Assembly (NCBI GenBank): GCA_025057155.1
Contig: JANWYD010000009.1
Span: 124,001-188,000 of the forward strand
Direction of reading: 5' to 3'
Length of the DNA stretch: 64,000 nt
From: Chloroflexaceae bacterium
GTDB lineage: Bacteria; Chloroflexota; Chloroflexia; Chloroflexales; Chloroflexaceae
Part shown: positions 44,586 through 53,359 of the stretch, piece after piece
Layout of the letters: each line of letters opens with the position of its first letter
How positions within the stretch are numbered: the first letter of the stretch is position 1
The notes under the pieces: model-generated
Seen by the model: only the letters and a program-made list of their open reading frames with translations
The model's database searches: none
Told to the model about the DNA's origin: nothing
Program-made: the position numbers and the translations under genes

Positions 44586-44971
44586 ACCAATCCTCCTCAG
44601 TATTCTCCGGCCCTCCGATGTAGACCTACACCGGTTCGCGCATTTCCCTGGTGGTTACAACTCCGAGGGTATCAGCGAAGGTTACATATGAGTTACGTCG
44701 AACCATTGCCTGTACAACCAGACTGTGGTACGGTTACCTATGGAGGGGCGAACATGTAATGACAGGCGGCCCCACCTCTCGGCGCCTGCGCGGAAATGCT
44801 GGGCAGGTTCAGACGCGAGCGCGTCCGGCTCCTCCCCCCAGCGGGGGGGGTTGGGAGGGGGGCGAAAACGCCAGGAAACTTACTTTATAGCCTGATCAGA
44901 CGCCCTCTCTCTGAACGCCAACAGGCAATACGCCATCGTAAATCCTATCAAGAGAAAACCGGCCTGTAGTG
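44586..44971. other. Spacer between divergent phasin-like and CrtI-like genes
   Basis: No gene. A CTCCTCCCCCCAGCGGGGGG inverted repeat (about 44829-44850) starts the second copy of the dispersed repeat shared with 33890-33960, running to about 44890. AT-rich DNA around 44660-44760 could hold promoters for either gene, but no pair of boxes is convincing. Confidence 0.55.
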
Positions 44972-46516
44972 ATGAAACGCGATCGCAGCCCGCTGAAAGC
45001 CGCCTACGAGGTGATCGTGATCGGCGCCGGCATTGGCGGCCTGACCGCGGCGGCTTTACTTGCCGCCCGCGGCAAAGATGTGCTGGTGCTTGAACAGCAC
45101 TACCTCCCCGGCGGCTCGGCGCAGACTTTTCCCAGCGGAAAATACCGCTTCGACGTCGGCCCCAAGTTGTTTTTCGGCATGGATCCGACCCGCGGGAACA
45201 TGCGCTTCCATGCTGAGGTATTCGCCGAGCTTGACGAATGGCCCGACCTGATCCACTATGACAGTTATTACACCCTCAAGCATCCCCGTGGCGCCCTGCG
45301 AGTCGCCGGTTCAATCGAGGAGTACACTACGCAACTGAGCGCCGCGTTCCCCGAAGAGGCTGCAGGCATCCGCGCCTTCTATCACCACCTGGAGGCCCTG
45401 CACGGGCTGTTTGTGGGCGTTCCTAATCTGCCTCTCGACGATCCCTGGTCCCTGGTCCGTCTGATCTGGCGCGTGCCCCTTGATCGGCTGCTTGACCTGA
45501 ACCGCTGGAGCCGCGTCACGCTCGGCGAACTCTTTGACCACTACATCGCCTCGCCTGAACTGCGGGCGATCATTAACGCCGAGTTTGTCGCCTTCTGCTA
45601 CGCCGACATTGACGTCGCGCCCGCCGTGCTGGGCGCCCTGGTGCTGATTGAGCGCCACAAGGGCGGCGGCGCGTTCACCAGGGGCGGCAGCGGCGAACTG
45701 GCCAATGTGCTCATTCGCGGCCTGGAAAAGCACGGCGGGCGCATCGCCTACCGCAGTCGCGTGCGCCGCGTAATTGTCGAGGACGGTCGCGCCTGCGGCG
45801 TCGAACTCGACAACGGCGCCCGCATCGCCGCTCGCTGGGTTATCAGCAATGCCGGGGTGATCAACACCTTTGGACGCGCCGGCACGCCGGTTGAGCCGCT
45901 GGTGGAGCGGCGCTGGCTGCGCCCCGAGACCCTGGCTCGTGTTGATCGCCTCAAGTACACCGGCTCGTTCGTTACCCTCTTCGCCGGAGTAGATGCTCGC
46001 GTGTTTCCCCCCGGCACCGACCCGCATACGCTGTACCTCGACCGCTACTACTCGAGTGTGCGCGACATGCGCATGATCTGCTTCTGCAACTCGTCCTTCA
46101 AAGACCCGAGTCTGGCTCCGCCGGGCAAGCATGCCGTGCAGGTCGTGTACTTCGACCCCGAGTTCGGGGCCTTCGAGAGCTGGCGGCGCGACGAGGGCTA
46201 TGCGGCGCGCAAAGATGCCGCCTGCCGCCGCGCGCTGCGTATGGCCGAAGAGGTCTTTCCGGGCTTCACCGCTGCGCTTGATCACCTCGAAGTCGGCACA
46301 CCGCTGACCTATGCCGACTACCTGGCGAAGTGGGGCGGCGGCTGGGGCGCGCACATGACGGTGGATCAATTCGCCTTCCGGCGCTTTCAGCACAAGACCG
46401 ATGTAGAGGGCCTGCTCCTGGTCGGCGCCGACACCCATCCGGGCATCGGGGTCGTAAGCGTCACGATGAGCGGCATGAACTGCGCGCGCCTTATCGCGCC
46501 ACCGAGGTACACATGA
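44972..46516 (+). CDS. CrtI/CrtISO-like FAD-dependent oxidoreductase
   Basis: A 514-residue flavoprotein of the phytoene desaturase / carotenoid isomerase / retinol saturase superfamily. The dinucleotide fold is VIVIGAGIGGLTAAALLAAR followed by VLVLEQHYLPGGSAQTF, the family's second motif. The C-terminal FAD block reads GLLLVGADTHPGIGVVSVTM, also diagnostic. I take the ATG at 44972; a GTG one codon earlier is possible. Exact substrate is not predictable; carotenoid or isoprenoid processing is plausible in a phototroph. The next gene overlaps it by four bases. Confidence 0.85.
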   Translation: MKRDRSPLKAAYEVIVIGAGIGGLTAAALLAARGKDVLVLEQHYLPGGSAQTFPSGKYRFDVGPKLFFGMDPTRGNMRFHAEVFAELDEWPDLIHYDSYYTLKHPRGALRVAGSIEEYTTQLSAAFPEEAAGIRAFYHHLEALHGLFVGVPNLPLDDPWSLVRLIWRVPLDRLLDLNRWSRVTLGELFDHYIASPELRAIINAEFVAFCYADIDVAPAVLGALVLIERHKGGGAFTRGGSGELANVLIRGLEKHGGRIAYRSRVRRVIVEDGRACGVELDNGARIAARWVISNAGVINTFGRAGTPVEPLVERRWLRPETLARVDRLKYTGSFVTLFAGVDARVFPPGTDPHTLYLDRYYSSVRDMRMICFCNSSFKDPSLAPPGKHAVQVVYFDPEFGAFESWRRDEGYAARKDAACRRALRMAEEVFPGFTAALDHLEVGTPLTYADYLAKWGGGWGAHMTVDQFAFRRFQHKTDVEGLLLVGADTHPGIGVVSVTMSGMNCARLIAPPRYT

Positions 46517-47388
46517 ACGAACTGCTTGCCCTTCGCGAGGCGGCGCTGAGCCTGGTCGCCGGCATTCGCCCTGGCGAAGCTCTCAACGCGCCGCCTCCCA
46601 CCGGCCATCCCTCCGTCGGCCCCGAACTGGCTGACCGGCTGGCCACTGCTGTGCGCGCCCTCAAGATCGCCGCCGCCAGCGACGATGGCCTCGCCGTGGA
46701 CTACGTCGCCCTGCGCGACAGCCCGGCCTATGCCGATTATGTCGAGCAGGTAACGCCCCTCCTGGTCACGTTCGACCCGTCGGTGCTGCCCGACCGCGGC
46801 ACGCGGCTGGCCTTCTGGATCAACCTCTACAACGGTATGATCCTCGACGGCGTGGTGGCTTACGAAGTGCGCCGCAGTGTGCGCGCAGGACTCGGAGGTC
46901 TGGGCTTTTTCCGCCGTATCGCCTACATCGTTGGCGGCTACCGTCTCTGCGCCGACGACGTCGAGCACGGGATTCTGCGGGCCAATGCTGGCAACCCCTT
47001 CCTTCCCGGACCCCAGTTCGCCGATGACGACCCGCGCCTGACCTGGGCCATTACCCCCCTCGAACCGCGCATCCACTTCGCCCTCAACTGCGCCAGTCGC
47101 TCCTGCCCGCCCATCGCCGTCTACGACGGCAGGCGGATCGAGGCCCAGCTTGACCTGGCTGCCCGCTCGTTCGTCGGCGCCGATACCGAACTTGACCCTC
47201 GGACGGGCACGCTCCTCGTCTCGTCAATCTTCAAGTGGTACCAGGCCGACTTTGGCGGGCTGGAAGGCGTTCTGCGCTTCATTCGCGCCCACCTCCCCCC
47301 CGATGACGAGCGCCGGCGCTGGATTGACGCTCAGACGGAGGTGGCTCTGGCCTTTAAGCCCTACGACTGGTCGCTCAACGCTCGCTAG
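46513..47388 (+). CDS. DUF547 domain protein
   Basis: A 291-residue soluble protein whose ATG overlaps the preceding stop (ATGA), so it is translationally coupled to the CrtI-like gene. DUF547 landmarks are FWINLYNGMILDGVV, ADDVEHGILRAN, PRIHFALNCASRSCPPIAVY (Cys and Arg) and SIFKWYQADFGG. The fold is thought to be related to papain-like/transglutaminase proteins, but the activity is unknown. No signal peptide is seen. The coupling hints at a joint role with the oxidoreductase. Confidence 0.85.
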   Translation: MNELLALREAALSLVAGIRPGEALNAPPPTGHPSVGPELADRLATAVRALKIAAASDDGLAVDYVALRDSPAYADYVEQVTPLLVTFDPSVLPDRGTRLAFWINLYNGMILDGVVAYEVRRSVRAGLGGLGFFRRIAYIVGGYRLCADDVEHGILRANAGNPFLPGPQFADDDPRLTWAITPLEPRIHFALNCASRSCPPIAVYDGRRIEAQLDLAARSFVGADTELDPRTGTLLVSSIFKWYQADFGGLEGVLRFIRAHLPPDDERRRWIDAQTEVALAFKPYDWSLNAR

Positions 47389-47481
47389 GCGCCCGGCAGA
47401 CCCGGAGCCGTCCGGGCCCGGCCATCGGGTAGAGGCGCGGAAAATCCGGTCTGCGCCGTAGGCGCAACCCTGGCCGTAGAG

Positions 47482-47502
47482 GCGCAACCTTGAAGGTTGC
47501 GC
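47482..47502. repeat. GCGCAACC/GGTTGCGC palindrome
   Basis: GCGCAACCTTGAAGGTTGCG (plus final C) abuts the stop of the transglutaminase gene (minus) and lies ~95 bp past the DUF547 stop (plus), so it could serve both convergent transcripts. Confidence 0.75.
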
Positions 47503-48455
47503 TACTGCTGCTGCTGCTGCTGGGCCTCGAACGACTCATCCGCCTCGACCGCCGCGGCGTGGCCCGCCAGCACCGGCAGCACCTCCTCGTCGGCGATGGG
47601 CGCCTCGGTCGGGGCCACTTTGACCCCCACTTCTAACACGCTCTCGGCCTGACCCTTGTAGACCCCCTTCGTTGGCGGCACATCGGCGTAGTCGCGCCCC
47701 ACGGCGGTGCGGATATGCCGCTCTCCGGCAATCAGGTTGTTTGTCGGGTCAAAGCCCACCCACCCCAGTTCCGGCAGCAGCGCCTCGACCCAGGCATGAG
47801 TCGCGTCCTGCGCGGAGCGGTCGTGATCCTCCACCCGGTGGAAGAGGTAGCCGCTTACATACCGGCAGGGAATGCCGAGGGGACGCAGCAGAGCGATCAT
47901 GATATGCGCGTAATCCTGGCACACCCCTCGCCGGGCGGCCAGGGCCACATCAATCGGTGAGTCGACCTCGGTGTGCTCCGGATCGTAGGCGAAGGCGTCA
48001 TAGAGCCGCGCGTTCAACTCGCGCAGCAGGGTGAGCGGATCATCGCGACGGCAGACTTCGAGTTCGCGGGCCAGATCATCGAGCAGCGTCGTCGGATGCG
48101 CGAAAGCGCTGGGCGCCAGAAAATCCCAGAGATCCTCACGCTCGGTCAGCGCGTCGAGCGCGGCCCAGGCGTCGGAGTCAAGCCGGTCGGGAAGTAATGG
48201 CGGCGGCTGGAGGATGACCACCGCCTCGGCGGTAATGGTGGTGGTGCGGTGTGGCGCAGGGATACTGAAGTGATGAACAATATTGCCGTAGCAATCGGTG
48301 TAATGTTGCACACGAGCAATGGGGCTTGTAACCAGGCGAAAGCTCAGACAGCGCTGCGAACCTTCCGAGCGGGGCTGCTTGCGCACCTCGGTGATGCTTT
48401 CCCTCACCGGCGCGCTGTAGCGCAAACGGGTCTTATGCAGAATAGAATAATACAT
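47502..48455 (-). CDS. Transglutaminase-like protease-fold protein with a poly-Gln tail
   Basis: A 317-residue protein of the bacterial transglutaminase-like family. I place the start at the ATG at 48453-48455 (MYYSILHKTRLRYSAPVRES), the typical N-terminal beta domain start; upstream codons look non-coding. The catalytic core shows Cys in AARRGVCQDYAHIMIALLR, His in QDATHAWVEALLPELGWVGF, and Asp in DPTNN, in the right order. The C-terminus ends with seven glutamines encoded by a CAG run, rare in bacteria. It is the last gene of a trio with alpha-E and ATP-grasp genes. Confidence 0.88.
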   Translation of the reverse strand: MYYSILHKTRLRYSAPVRESITEVRKQPRSEGSQRCLSFRLVTSPIARVQHYTDCYGNIVHHFSIPAPHRTTTITAEAVVILQPPPLLPDRLDSDAWAALDALTEREDLWDFLAPSAFAHPTTLLDDLARELEVCRRDDPLTLLRELNARLYDAFAYDPEHTEVDSPIDVALAARRGVCQDYAHIMIALLRPLGIPCRYVSGYLFHRVEDHDRSAQDATHAWVEALLPELGWVGFDPTNNLIAGERHIRTAVGRDYADVPPTKGVYKGQAESVLEVGVKVAPTEAPIADEEVLPVLAGHAAAVEADESFEAQQQQQQ

Positions 48456-48675
48456 ATGGCTGGTGCAACTCCAGGAAACCTGTTCGGGAATCAATAGACC
48501 ACCGACCACGGCCACATCTGCCGCGCCCAATCCACGATCCACAATCCAGAGTCCTCCTATAGCGTTTCTCGAAAAGGTTGATCCACCCCGATGGCGGCAG
48601 AAGCGCCCGCGAGCCATGCGGCTCAGCGCCTCAGCGCCTCAGTGCCTCAGTGGATCAAGCATTCCAGTCAGTGCT

Positions 48676-49638
48676 CTAGGTGTCAAGGGCCTTCTCTACG
48701 GGGTAGGTCACGTAGGTCTGATAGATCGCGCTGTGGATGGCGATACACTGGCGTTGGATGCCATCGAGGTAGGCGTGCATATTATCGGCCATGATCTCCT
48801 CAACCTGGCCATAATCGAGCGAGGCGCGCAATCGGCCCGCCAGACGCTCGGCCCGCCCGCCGCCGCGGATGCCGGCGCTCTGCGCAATCACTTGCAGTCC
48901 GCGTTGCACCCGGTCGGCGGCAAAACGCACCGAGTGGGGAAACTCGGCGTCGAGCAACAAAAACTCCGCGACTGTATGAGGCTGCACATCAGCAGTATAC
49001 ACCTTGCAGTACGCCTCGAACGCGGTGGCGCACTTGAGCAGCCCGACCCAGTCGTTGTACTCCAGCATCAGCGCCGGATCATCTGGCGCCTCCAGATAGG
49101 GGCGGAAATGCACGTCGAGGAGCAGCGCTGTCGCGCCGGCCCGTTCCAGGTAGCGGCCGACCTGAATGAAATACCAACCCTCGCCGTGGCTCATAGTGCT
49201 GTCGGTGATACCCTGAAAGAGATGCGCGCCTTCTTTGATCGCCTGATAGAACTCAATCGGCTCTCCCTGCCAGACCTGCTCCGGGGTTGCCGCGCGCACA
49301 GAGAGGTACAGGCGGTTGACCTGCTCCCACATCTCCGAACTGATCTGCTGGCGCACCTGCCGGGCGTTCTCACGGGCCAGCGCGATGCAATTGACGATGG
49401 CATTGGGATTTTCGGGATCGAAGGTTAAAGTCCGGGTGATGGCATAGGCGTCAGCGAGGCCCTGGGGGGGCGTGTCGGTGCGCAGGGCGGCCAGCAGCCG
49501 TCTCCAGCGCGGCTCGACCGATTCGGGGGTTTGATCGAGCATCAGGTTCAACCCGACACCGATCAGTCGCGCCGTATGTTCGGCTCGTTCCAGGTAGCGA
49601 CTCATCCAGTAGAGGCCATCAGCTACGCGTGAGAGCAT
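48676..49638 (-). CDS. Alpha-E domain protein (DUF403)
   Basis: A 320-residue all-helical protein beginning MLSRVADGLYWMSRYLERAE, the very conserved family N-terminus (LSR-A--LYW--RY-ERAE). Later blocks include RENARQVRQQISSEMWEQVN and WYFIQVGRYLERAGATALLL, an internal repeat of the N-terminal motif. The biochemical role is unknown. The family nearly always sits with a circularly permuted ATP-grasp gene and a transglutaminase, as here, and may assist the ligase. Confidence 0.92.
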   Translation of the reverse strand: MLSRVADGLYWMSRYLERAEHTARLIGVGLNLMLDQTPESVEPRWRRLLAALRTDTPPQGLADAYAITRTLTFDPENPNAIVNCIALARENARQVRQQISSEMWEQVNRLYLSVRAATPEQVWQGEPIEFYQAIKEGAHLFQGITDSTMSHGEGWYFIQVGRYLERAGATALLLDVHFRPYLEAPDDPALMLEYNDWVGLLKCATAFEAYCKVYTADVQPHTVAEFLLLDAEFPHSVRFAADRVQRGLQVIAQSAGIRGGGRAERLAGRLRASLDYGQVEEIMADNMHAYLDGIQRQCIAIHSAIYQTYVTYPVEKALDT

Positions 49639-49806
49639 ATCATGCTAACGTAACGAGGTGCAGGGTCAGCCATTCAGGATTCCGGTTTCTCCACACTTCA
49701 CATCTCTACACCTCCACACCTCCACAATCACTGTAAAGAGTGAGGCGCTCAGTGGCAAGCAGGCGTGAACGATAGCTGACTCTCCAGCCAATCCAGGAAC
49801 GGCCCG

Positions 49807-51279
49807 TCACTCGAACAGAACCCACGTATCCTTGCTGCCTCCGCCCTGCGACGAGTTGACCACCAGGGAGCCTTTGCGCAACGCCACACGGGTAAGGCCC
49901 CCCGGCACAATCGTAATCTGGTCGCCGCTGTTGAGGATGTAGGGGCGGAGATCGACATGGCGCGGCTCGACCCGGCCATCAACAAAGCAGGGAGCGCGCG
50001 AGAATTGTAGCGTGGGCTGGGCGATATAATTGCGCGGATTGGCCTCGATCAGGCGCCTGAAGCGCTCGCGCTCCTCAGCAGTGCTGTGGGGGCCGATGAG
50101 CATCCCATAGCCCCCCGACTCACCCACTGCCTTCACTACCAGTTCATCCAGATGCTCGAGCACGTAGGCCCGTTCCCCCGGATCATTGCAGAGATAGGTC
50201 TCGACATTTGAGAGGATCGGCTCTTCGCTCAGATAGTATTTGATCATCTTCGGCACATAGGCGTAGATCGCCTTATCGTCGGCCACGCCGGTGCCCACAA
50301 CATTCGCCAGGCTGACATTTCCAGCGCGGAAGGCGTTGAACAGCCCCGCCGCACCGAGGATCGAATCGGCGCGGAAGGCCAGGGGATCAATAAAATCGTC
50401 ATCCACCCGCCGGTAAATCACATCCACCCGCCGCAGGCCGGCTGTCGTGCGCATGTACACGACGTTGTCGTGCACCAGCAGGTCACGGCCCTCGACCAGT
50501 TCCACCCCCATGAGCCGGGCGAGGAAGGTATGCTCAAAGTAAGCCGAGTTGTACACCCCCGGTGTTAACAGCACAATGGTCGGCTCGGGCCGATGCGGGG
50601 ACGCCAGCGCGCGCAGGGTCGTGAGCAGCGCATGGCCGTAGTGGTCTATCGAACGCACGCCATAATTGGCAAACAACCCCGGAAAGGCCCGTTTCATCAC
50701 TGCCCGATTGGTGAGCATGTAGCTCACCCCGCTGGGCACGCGCAGGTTATCCTCCAGCACCACGAACTCGCCCGATGGCAGACGCACCAGGTCCGTACCG
50801 GTAATCGAGATATACACCCCTTGCGGCACCGCGACGTTCCGCATCTCGCGGCGGAAGTGCGGGCAGGTGTACACCAGTTCGCGCGGAATGATCTTATCGG
50901 CCAGAATGCGCGCCTGATGGTAAATGTCGTGCAAGAACATGTTCAGCGCGCGGATGCGCTGTTTCAGCCCCGCCTCAATCACCGCCCATTCGTCGTGGGT
51001 CACGATCCGCGGCAGCAGGTCATAGGGAAAGATGCGCTCGACGCCCTGCTCGTCGCCGTAGACGGTGAAGGTGATGCCCTGATTGAGAAAGGTGAGATCG
51101 GCGTAGCTTTGCCGCTGCTGGAGGTCGCGCGGGGAGAGTTCCTGCAGGCGCTGGTACAGGAGCCGGTAGTGGGGGCGTGGTTCACCCGCCTCGTCAAACA
51201 TCTCGTCGTAGGCGGGGCCGAGATCGTAGGTGGCGAAGAGCGAATGGCCGTTCGCGCGCGCGCGGTGCTCGGTGAGCAT
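49807..51279 (-). CDS. Circularly permuted ATP-grasp protein (type 2)
   Basis: A 490-residue predicted ligase. Blocks seen are [71 protein letters not shown] (nucleotide and metal binding), [36 protein letters not shown] (ATP-binding loop) and the C-terminal [14 protein letters not shown]. These are the hallmarks of the CP_ATPgrasp family, expected to form amide bonds on an unknown substrate. It is the first of three genes transcribed toward alpha-E and transglutaminase; the gap to alpha-E is ~170 bp and holds short tandem repeats. Confidence 0.92.
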   Translation of the reverse strand: MLTEHRARANGHSLFATYDLGPAYDEMFDEAGEPRPHYRLLYQRLQELSPRDLQQRQSYADLTFLNQGITFTVYGDEQGVERIFPYDLLPRIVTHDEWAVIEAGLKQRIRALNMFLHDIYHQARILADKIIPRELVYTCPHFRREMRNVAVPQGVYISITGTDLVRLPSGEFVVLEDNLRVPSGVSYMLTNRAVMKRAFPGLFANYGVRSIDHYGHALLTTLRALASPHRPEPTIVLLTPGVYNSAYFEHTFLARLMGVELVEGRDLLVHDNVVYMRTTAGLRRVDVIYRRVDDDFIDPLAFRADSILGAAGLFNAFRAGNVSLANVVGTGVADDKAIYAYVPKMIKYYLSEEPILSNVETYLCNDPGERAYVLEHLDELVVKAVGESGGYGMLIGPHSTAEERERFRRLIEANPRNYIAQPTLQFSRAPCFVDGRVEPRHVDLRPYILNSGDQITIVPGGLTRVALRKGSLVVNSSQGGGSKDTWVLFE

Positions 51280-51516
51280 AGATGTGCAGTGCTAGGGCTT
51301 TCTACCGAATCTGAAGCCAGACATCGGAGAGAGCTGAGCGGGCGGCGCTGCCACGACTACGGCGGTTCTTCTCTCGGGATTATTCGCTATAATACCCCCT
51401 TCCGCGCCCGCCGTCAACCGGGAATTAACACCGGGCGGGGCATGCGACGGTAAGCTCGAAGCACTGGCACAGCCAGTGCTTCGGCCCAAATCTGGCAATG
51501 AAACGCAGACGCCGTG

Positions 51517-52428
51517 CTAATCGCCCATCCCCTCGGCGCTCGCGGGGATCACCCGCTTGCGCAGATCGACCTCCTTCACCCGGTAGACGTCCCAGGCCAG
51601 ACCCGCCGCCTCCAGGCCGCGGATCACGTAGCCCGAGATGTCAATCTGCCACCAGCGCAGGCCATGGAAGGCCGAGCGAGGGAAGGCGTGGTGATTGTTG
51701 TGCCAGCCCTCGCCGAACGCCAGCAGACCGACGACAAAGTTGTTGCGGCTCGCGTCGCGCGTCTGATAATCGCGCCCGCCAAAGGTGTGGCAGATCGAGT
51801 TGACGCTCCAGGTCACGTGGTGGGTGAGAAAGACCCGCACCAGCCCCCCCCAGATCAGCCCGCTCCAGCCGGCGATCAGGAAGGGGATGAGCAGCCCCAA
51901 TCCGGCCCACAACAGCCAGGTGCGCGAGGCCCAGACAACGTCAGGGTCGCGCTTCAACCAGGTGCCGTACACGTCCACGTTCTCTTTGTGGTGGAACAGC
52001 CAGCCCATATGCGCGTGCCACAGGCCCTCCAGCGGGCTGTGAGGATCGTCTTCGCCATCGGAGTGGGCGTGGTGCTGAATATGCGTCGAGGCCCAGGCGA
52101 TCGGGCTGCCCTCAAAGGCCATGCTGCCCATGATCAGGAACAGGCGCTTTAGCCACGAGTGGGTCTCAAAACTCTTGTGGGTCAGCATCCGGTGGTAACC
52201 GACCGTGATCCCCAGACCGGAGACGGCGTAAAACACCAGCATCAGCGTTACGTCCAGCCAGTCAACAGCGCGGTTCCACAGCATCACCACGGCATAGATT
52301 GTGGCCAGAAACGGTAGTACGACCACGATCAAGACGCTAATTTTCTCGCCAAGACTCTTCTCAAGTTGGGGTTCGACCGGAGCGGAGGGTGCGACGCGGG
52401 CCATCTGGTATCTCCTTAATAATGACAT
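51517..52428 (-). CDS. Membrane fatty acid desaturase (acyl-CoA/acyl-lipid delta-9 type)
   Basis: A 303-residue diiron desaturase with four predicted helices. The three histidine boxes that bind iron are HRMLTH, HIQHHAHSDGEDDPHS and HNNHHAFPRSAFHG, in order and spacing typical of stearoyl-CoA desaturase relatives. The ATG at 52426-52428 follows AAGGAGATACC. It would add cis double bonds to membrane lipids using O2 and reductant, so the cell must tolerate oxygen. It stands alone with its own promoter. Confidence 0.93.
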   Translation of the reverse strand: MSLLRRYQMARVAPSAPVEPQLEKSLGEKISVLIVVVLPFLATIYAVVMLWNRAVDWLDVTLMLVFYAVSGLGITVGYHRMLTHKSFETHSWLKRLFLIMGSMAFEGSPIAWASTHIQHHAHSDGEDDPHSPLEGLWHAHMGWLFHHKENVDVYGTWLKRDPDVVWASRTWLLWAGLGLLIPFLIAGWSGLIWGGLVRVFLTHHVTWSVNSICHTFGGRDYQTRDASRNNFVVGLLAFGEGWHNNHHAFPRSAFHGLRWWQIDISGYVIRGLEAAGLAWDVYRVKEVDLRKRVIPASAEGMGD

Positions 52429-52462
52429 CTGGCCGCGTATCCTTCCGCGGCCACTGCATCCC

Positions 52463-52491
52463 AGTGTAGCTCGCGCTCTCGCGTCGCGTAA
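52463..52491 (-). promoter_or_regulatory. Possible promoter of the desaturase gene
   Basis: On the minus strand, TTACGC (52486-52491) and TACACT (52463-52468) are 17 bp apart, ~35 bp before the start codon. Confidence 0.45.
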
Positions 52492-52598
52492 GTGCGTCCA
52501 GTCCAGTCATTCGTCACCATTGACCTACTTTGTGACGTTGTGCACACCTAACCAGGGGCCTATGACGGGGGTCACGGGACAAGACCGAGCGGGGGTGC

Positions 52599-52616
52599 GG
52601 AGAAACCCGGTTTCCC
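52599..52616. repeat. Dispersed palindrome, variant copy
   Basis: GGAGAAACCCGGTTTCCCC, about 30 bp beyond the stop of the response regulator gene on the minus strand. Confidence 0.7.
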
Positions 52617-52646
52617 CGCACCTCTGAAGCGCCGTTGAACCGGAGC

Positions 52647-53324
52647 TTACCCCAACCCGTGCTGCTGCGCCCAGAGAGCCGCCTGGGTGCGGTCACGGAC
52701 GCCAAGTTTGCCGAGGATGTTGCTGATGTGATTCTTCACCGTGCCGATGCTGATCAGCAAGGTCTCGCTGATCTCCTGGTTGGTGCGCCCCCGCGCCAGC
52801 AGGGCGAGAATGTCCCGTTCGCGTTCGGTGAGGAAGGCCAGGCGCTCTGCAGGCGCCGGCATCGCGGCAGGCTTGCTCCCTTCCACCTCGTGCGCCAGCC
52901 GCCCCAGATGGGGCAGCATCTGAGCGGTGATCTCCGGCGCCAGCAGCGCGCCGCCGGCAGCGACGGTGCGCACCGCATCAGCAAGGGCTTTGTGATCCAC
53001 ATCCTTCAACAGGTAGCCCCGCGCACCTGCCGCAAGCCCCCGAAAGACATACGCATCGTCACGAAAGGTCGTCAAAATGATCACCGCCGGGCGCGATCCC
53101 CGTTCCGCCAGCCGCCGGGTGGCCTCCACGCCGTCCATCACCGGCATCAGCACGTCCATCAGCACCACGTCAGGGTCGAGTGCGGCGACAAGCTCCAGGG
53201 CTTCCTGCCCATTGCTGGCCTGGCCCACCACCTCGATGCCGGGTTTGCGCGCCAGCAGCGTAGCAATTCCCGTGCGGATCAAAGTCTGATCATCCACAAT
53301 CAATACGCGGATCTTCTCGCTCAT
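52647..53324 (-). CDS. NarL/FixJ-family response regulator
   Basis: A 225-residue two-domain regulator. The receiver has VLIVDDQTLIRTGI (acidic pocket), phospho-acceptor Asp in DVVLMDVLMPVMDG, and the switch TTFRDDAYVFRGL with Lys in GYLLKDVD. The C-terminal LuxR-type helix-turn-helix reads LTERERDILALLARGRTNQE then ISIGTVKNHISNILGKL. I take the ATG at 53322-53324, which follows GAGGTG; one 13 codons upstream overlaps the kinase stop (ATGA), so coupling is strong either way. Partner of the sensor kinase directly upstream. Confidence 0.92.
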   Translation of the reverse strand: MSEKIRVLIVDDQTLIRTGIATLLARKPGIEVVGQASNGQEALELVAALDPDVVLMDVLMPVMDGVEATRRLAERGSRPAVIILTTFRDDAYVFRGLAAGARGYLLKDVDHKALADAVRTVAAGGALLAPEITAQMLPHLGRLAHEVEGSKPAAMPAPAERLAFLTERERDILALLARGRTNQEISETLLISIGTVKNHISNILGKLGVRDRTQAALWAQQHGLG

Positions 53325-53359
53325 CGTTGGCACCTCGTCGCGGCCCTCTGTGGAAAGAC

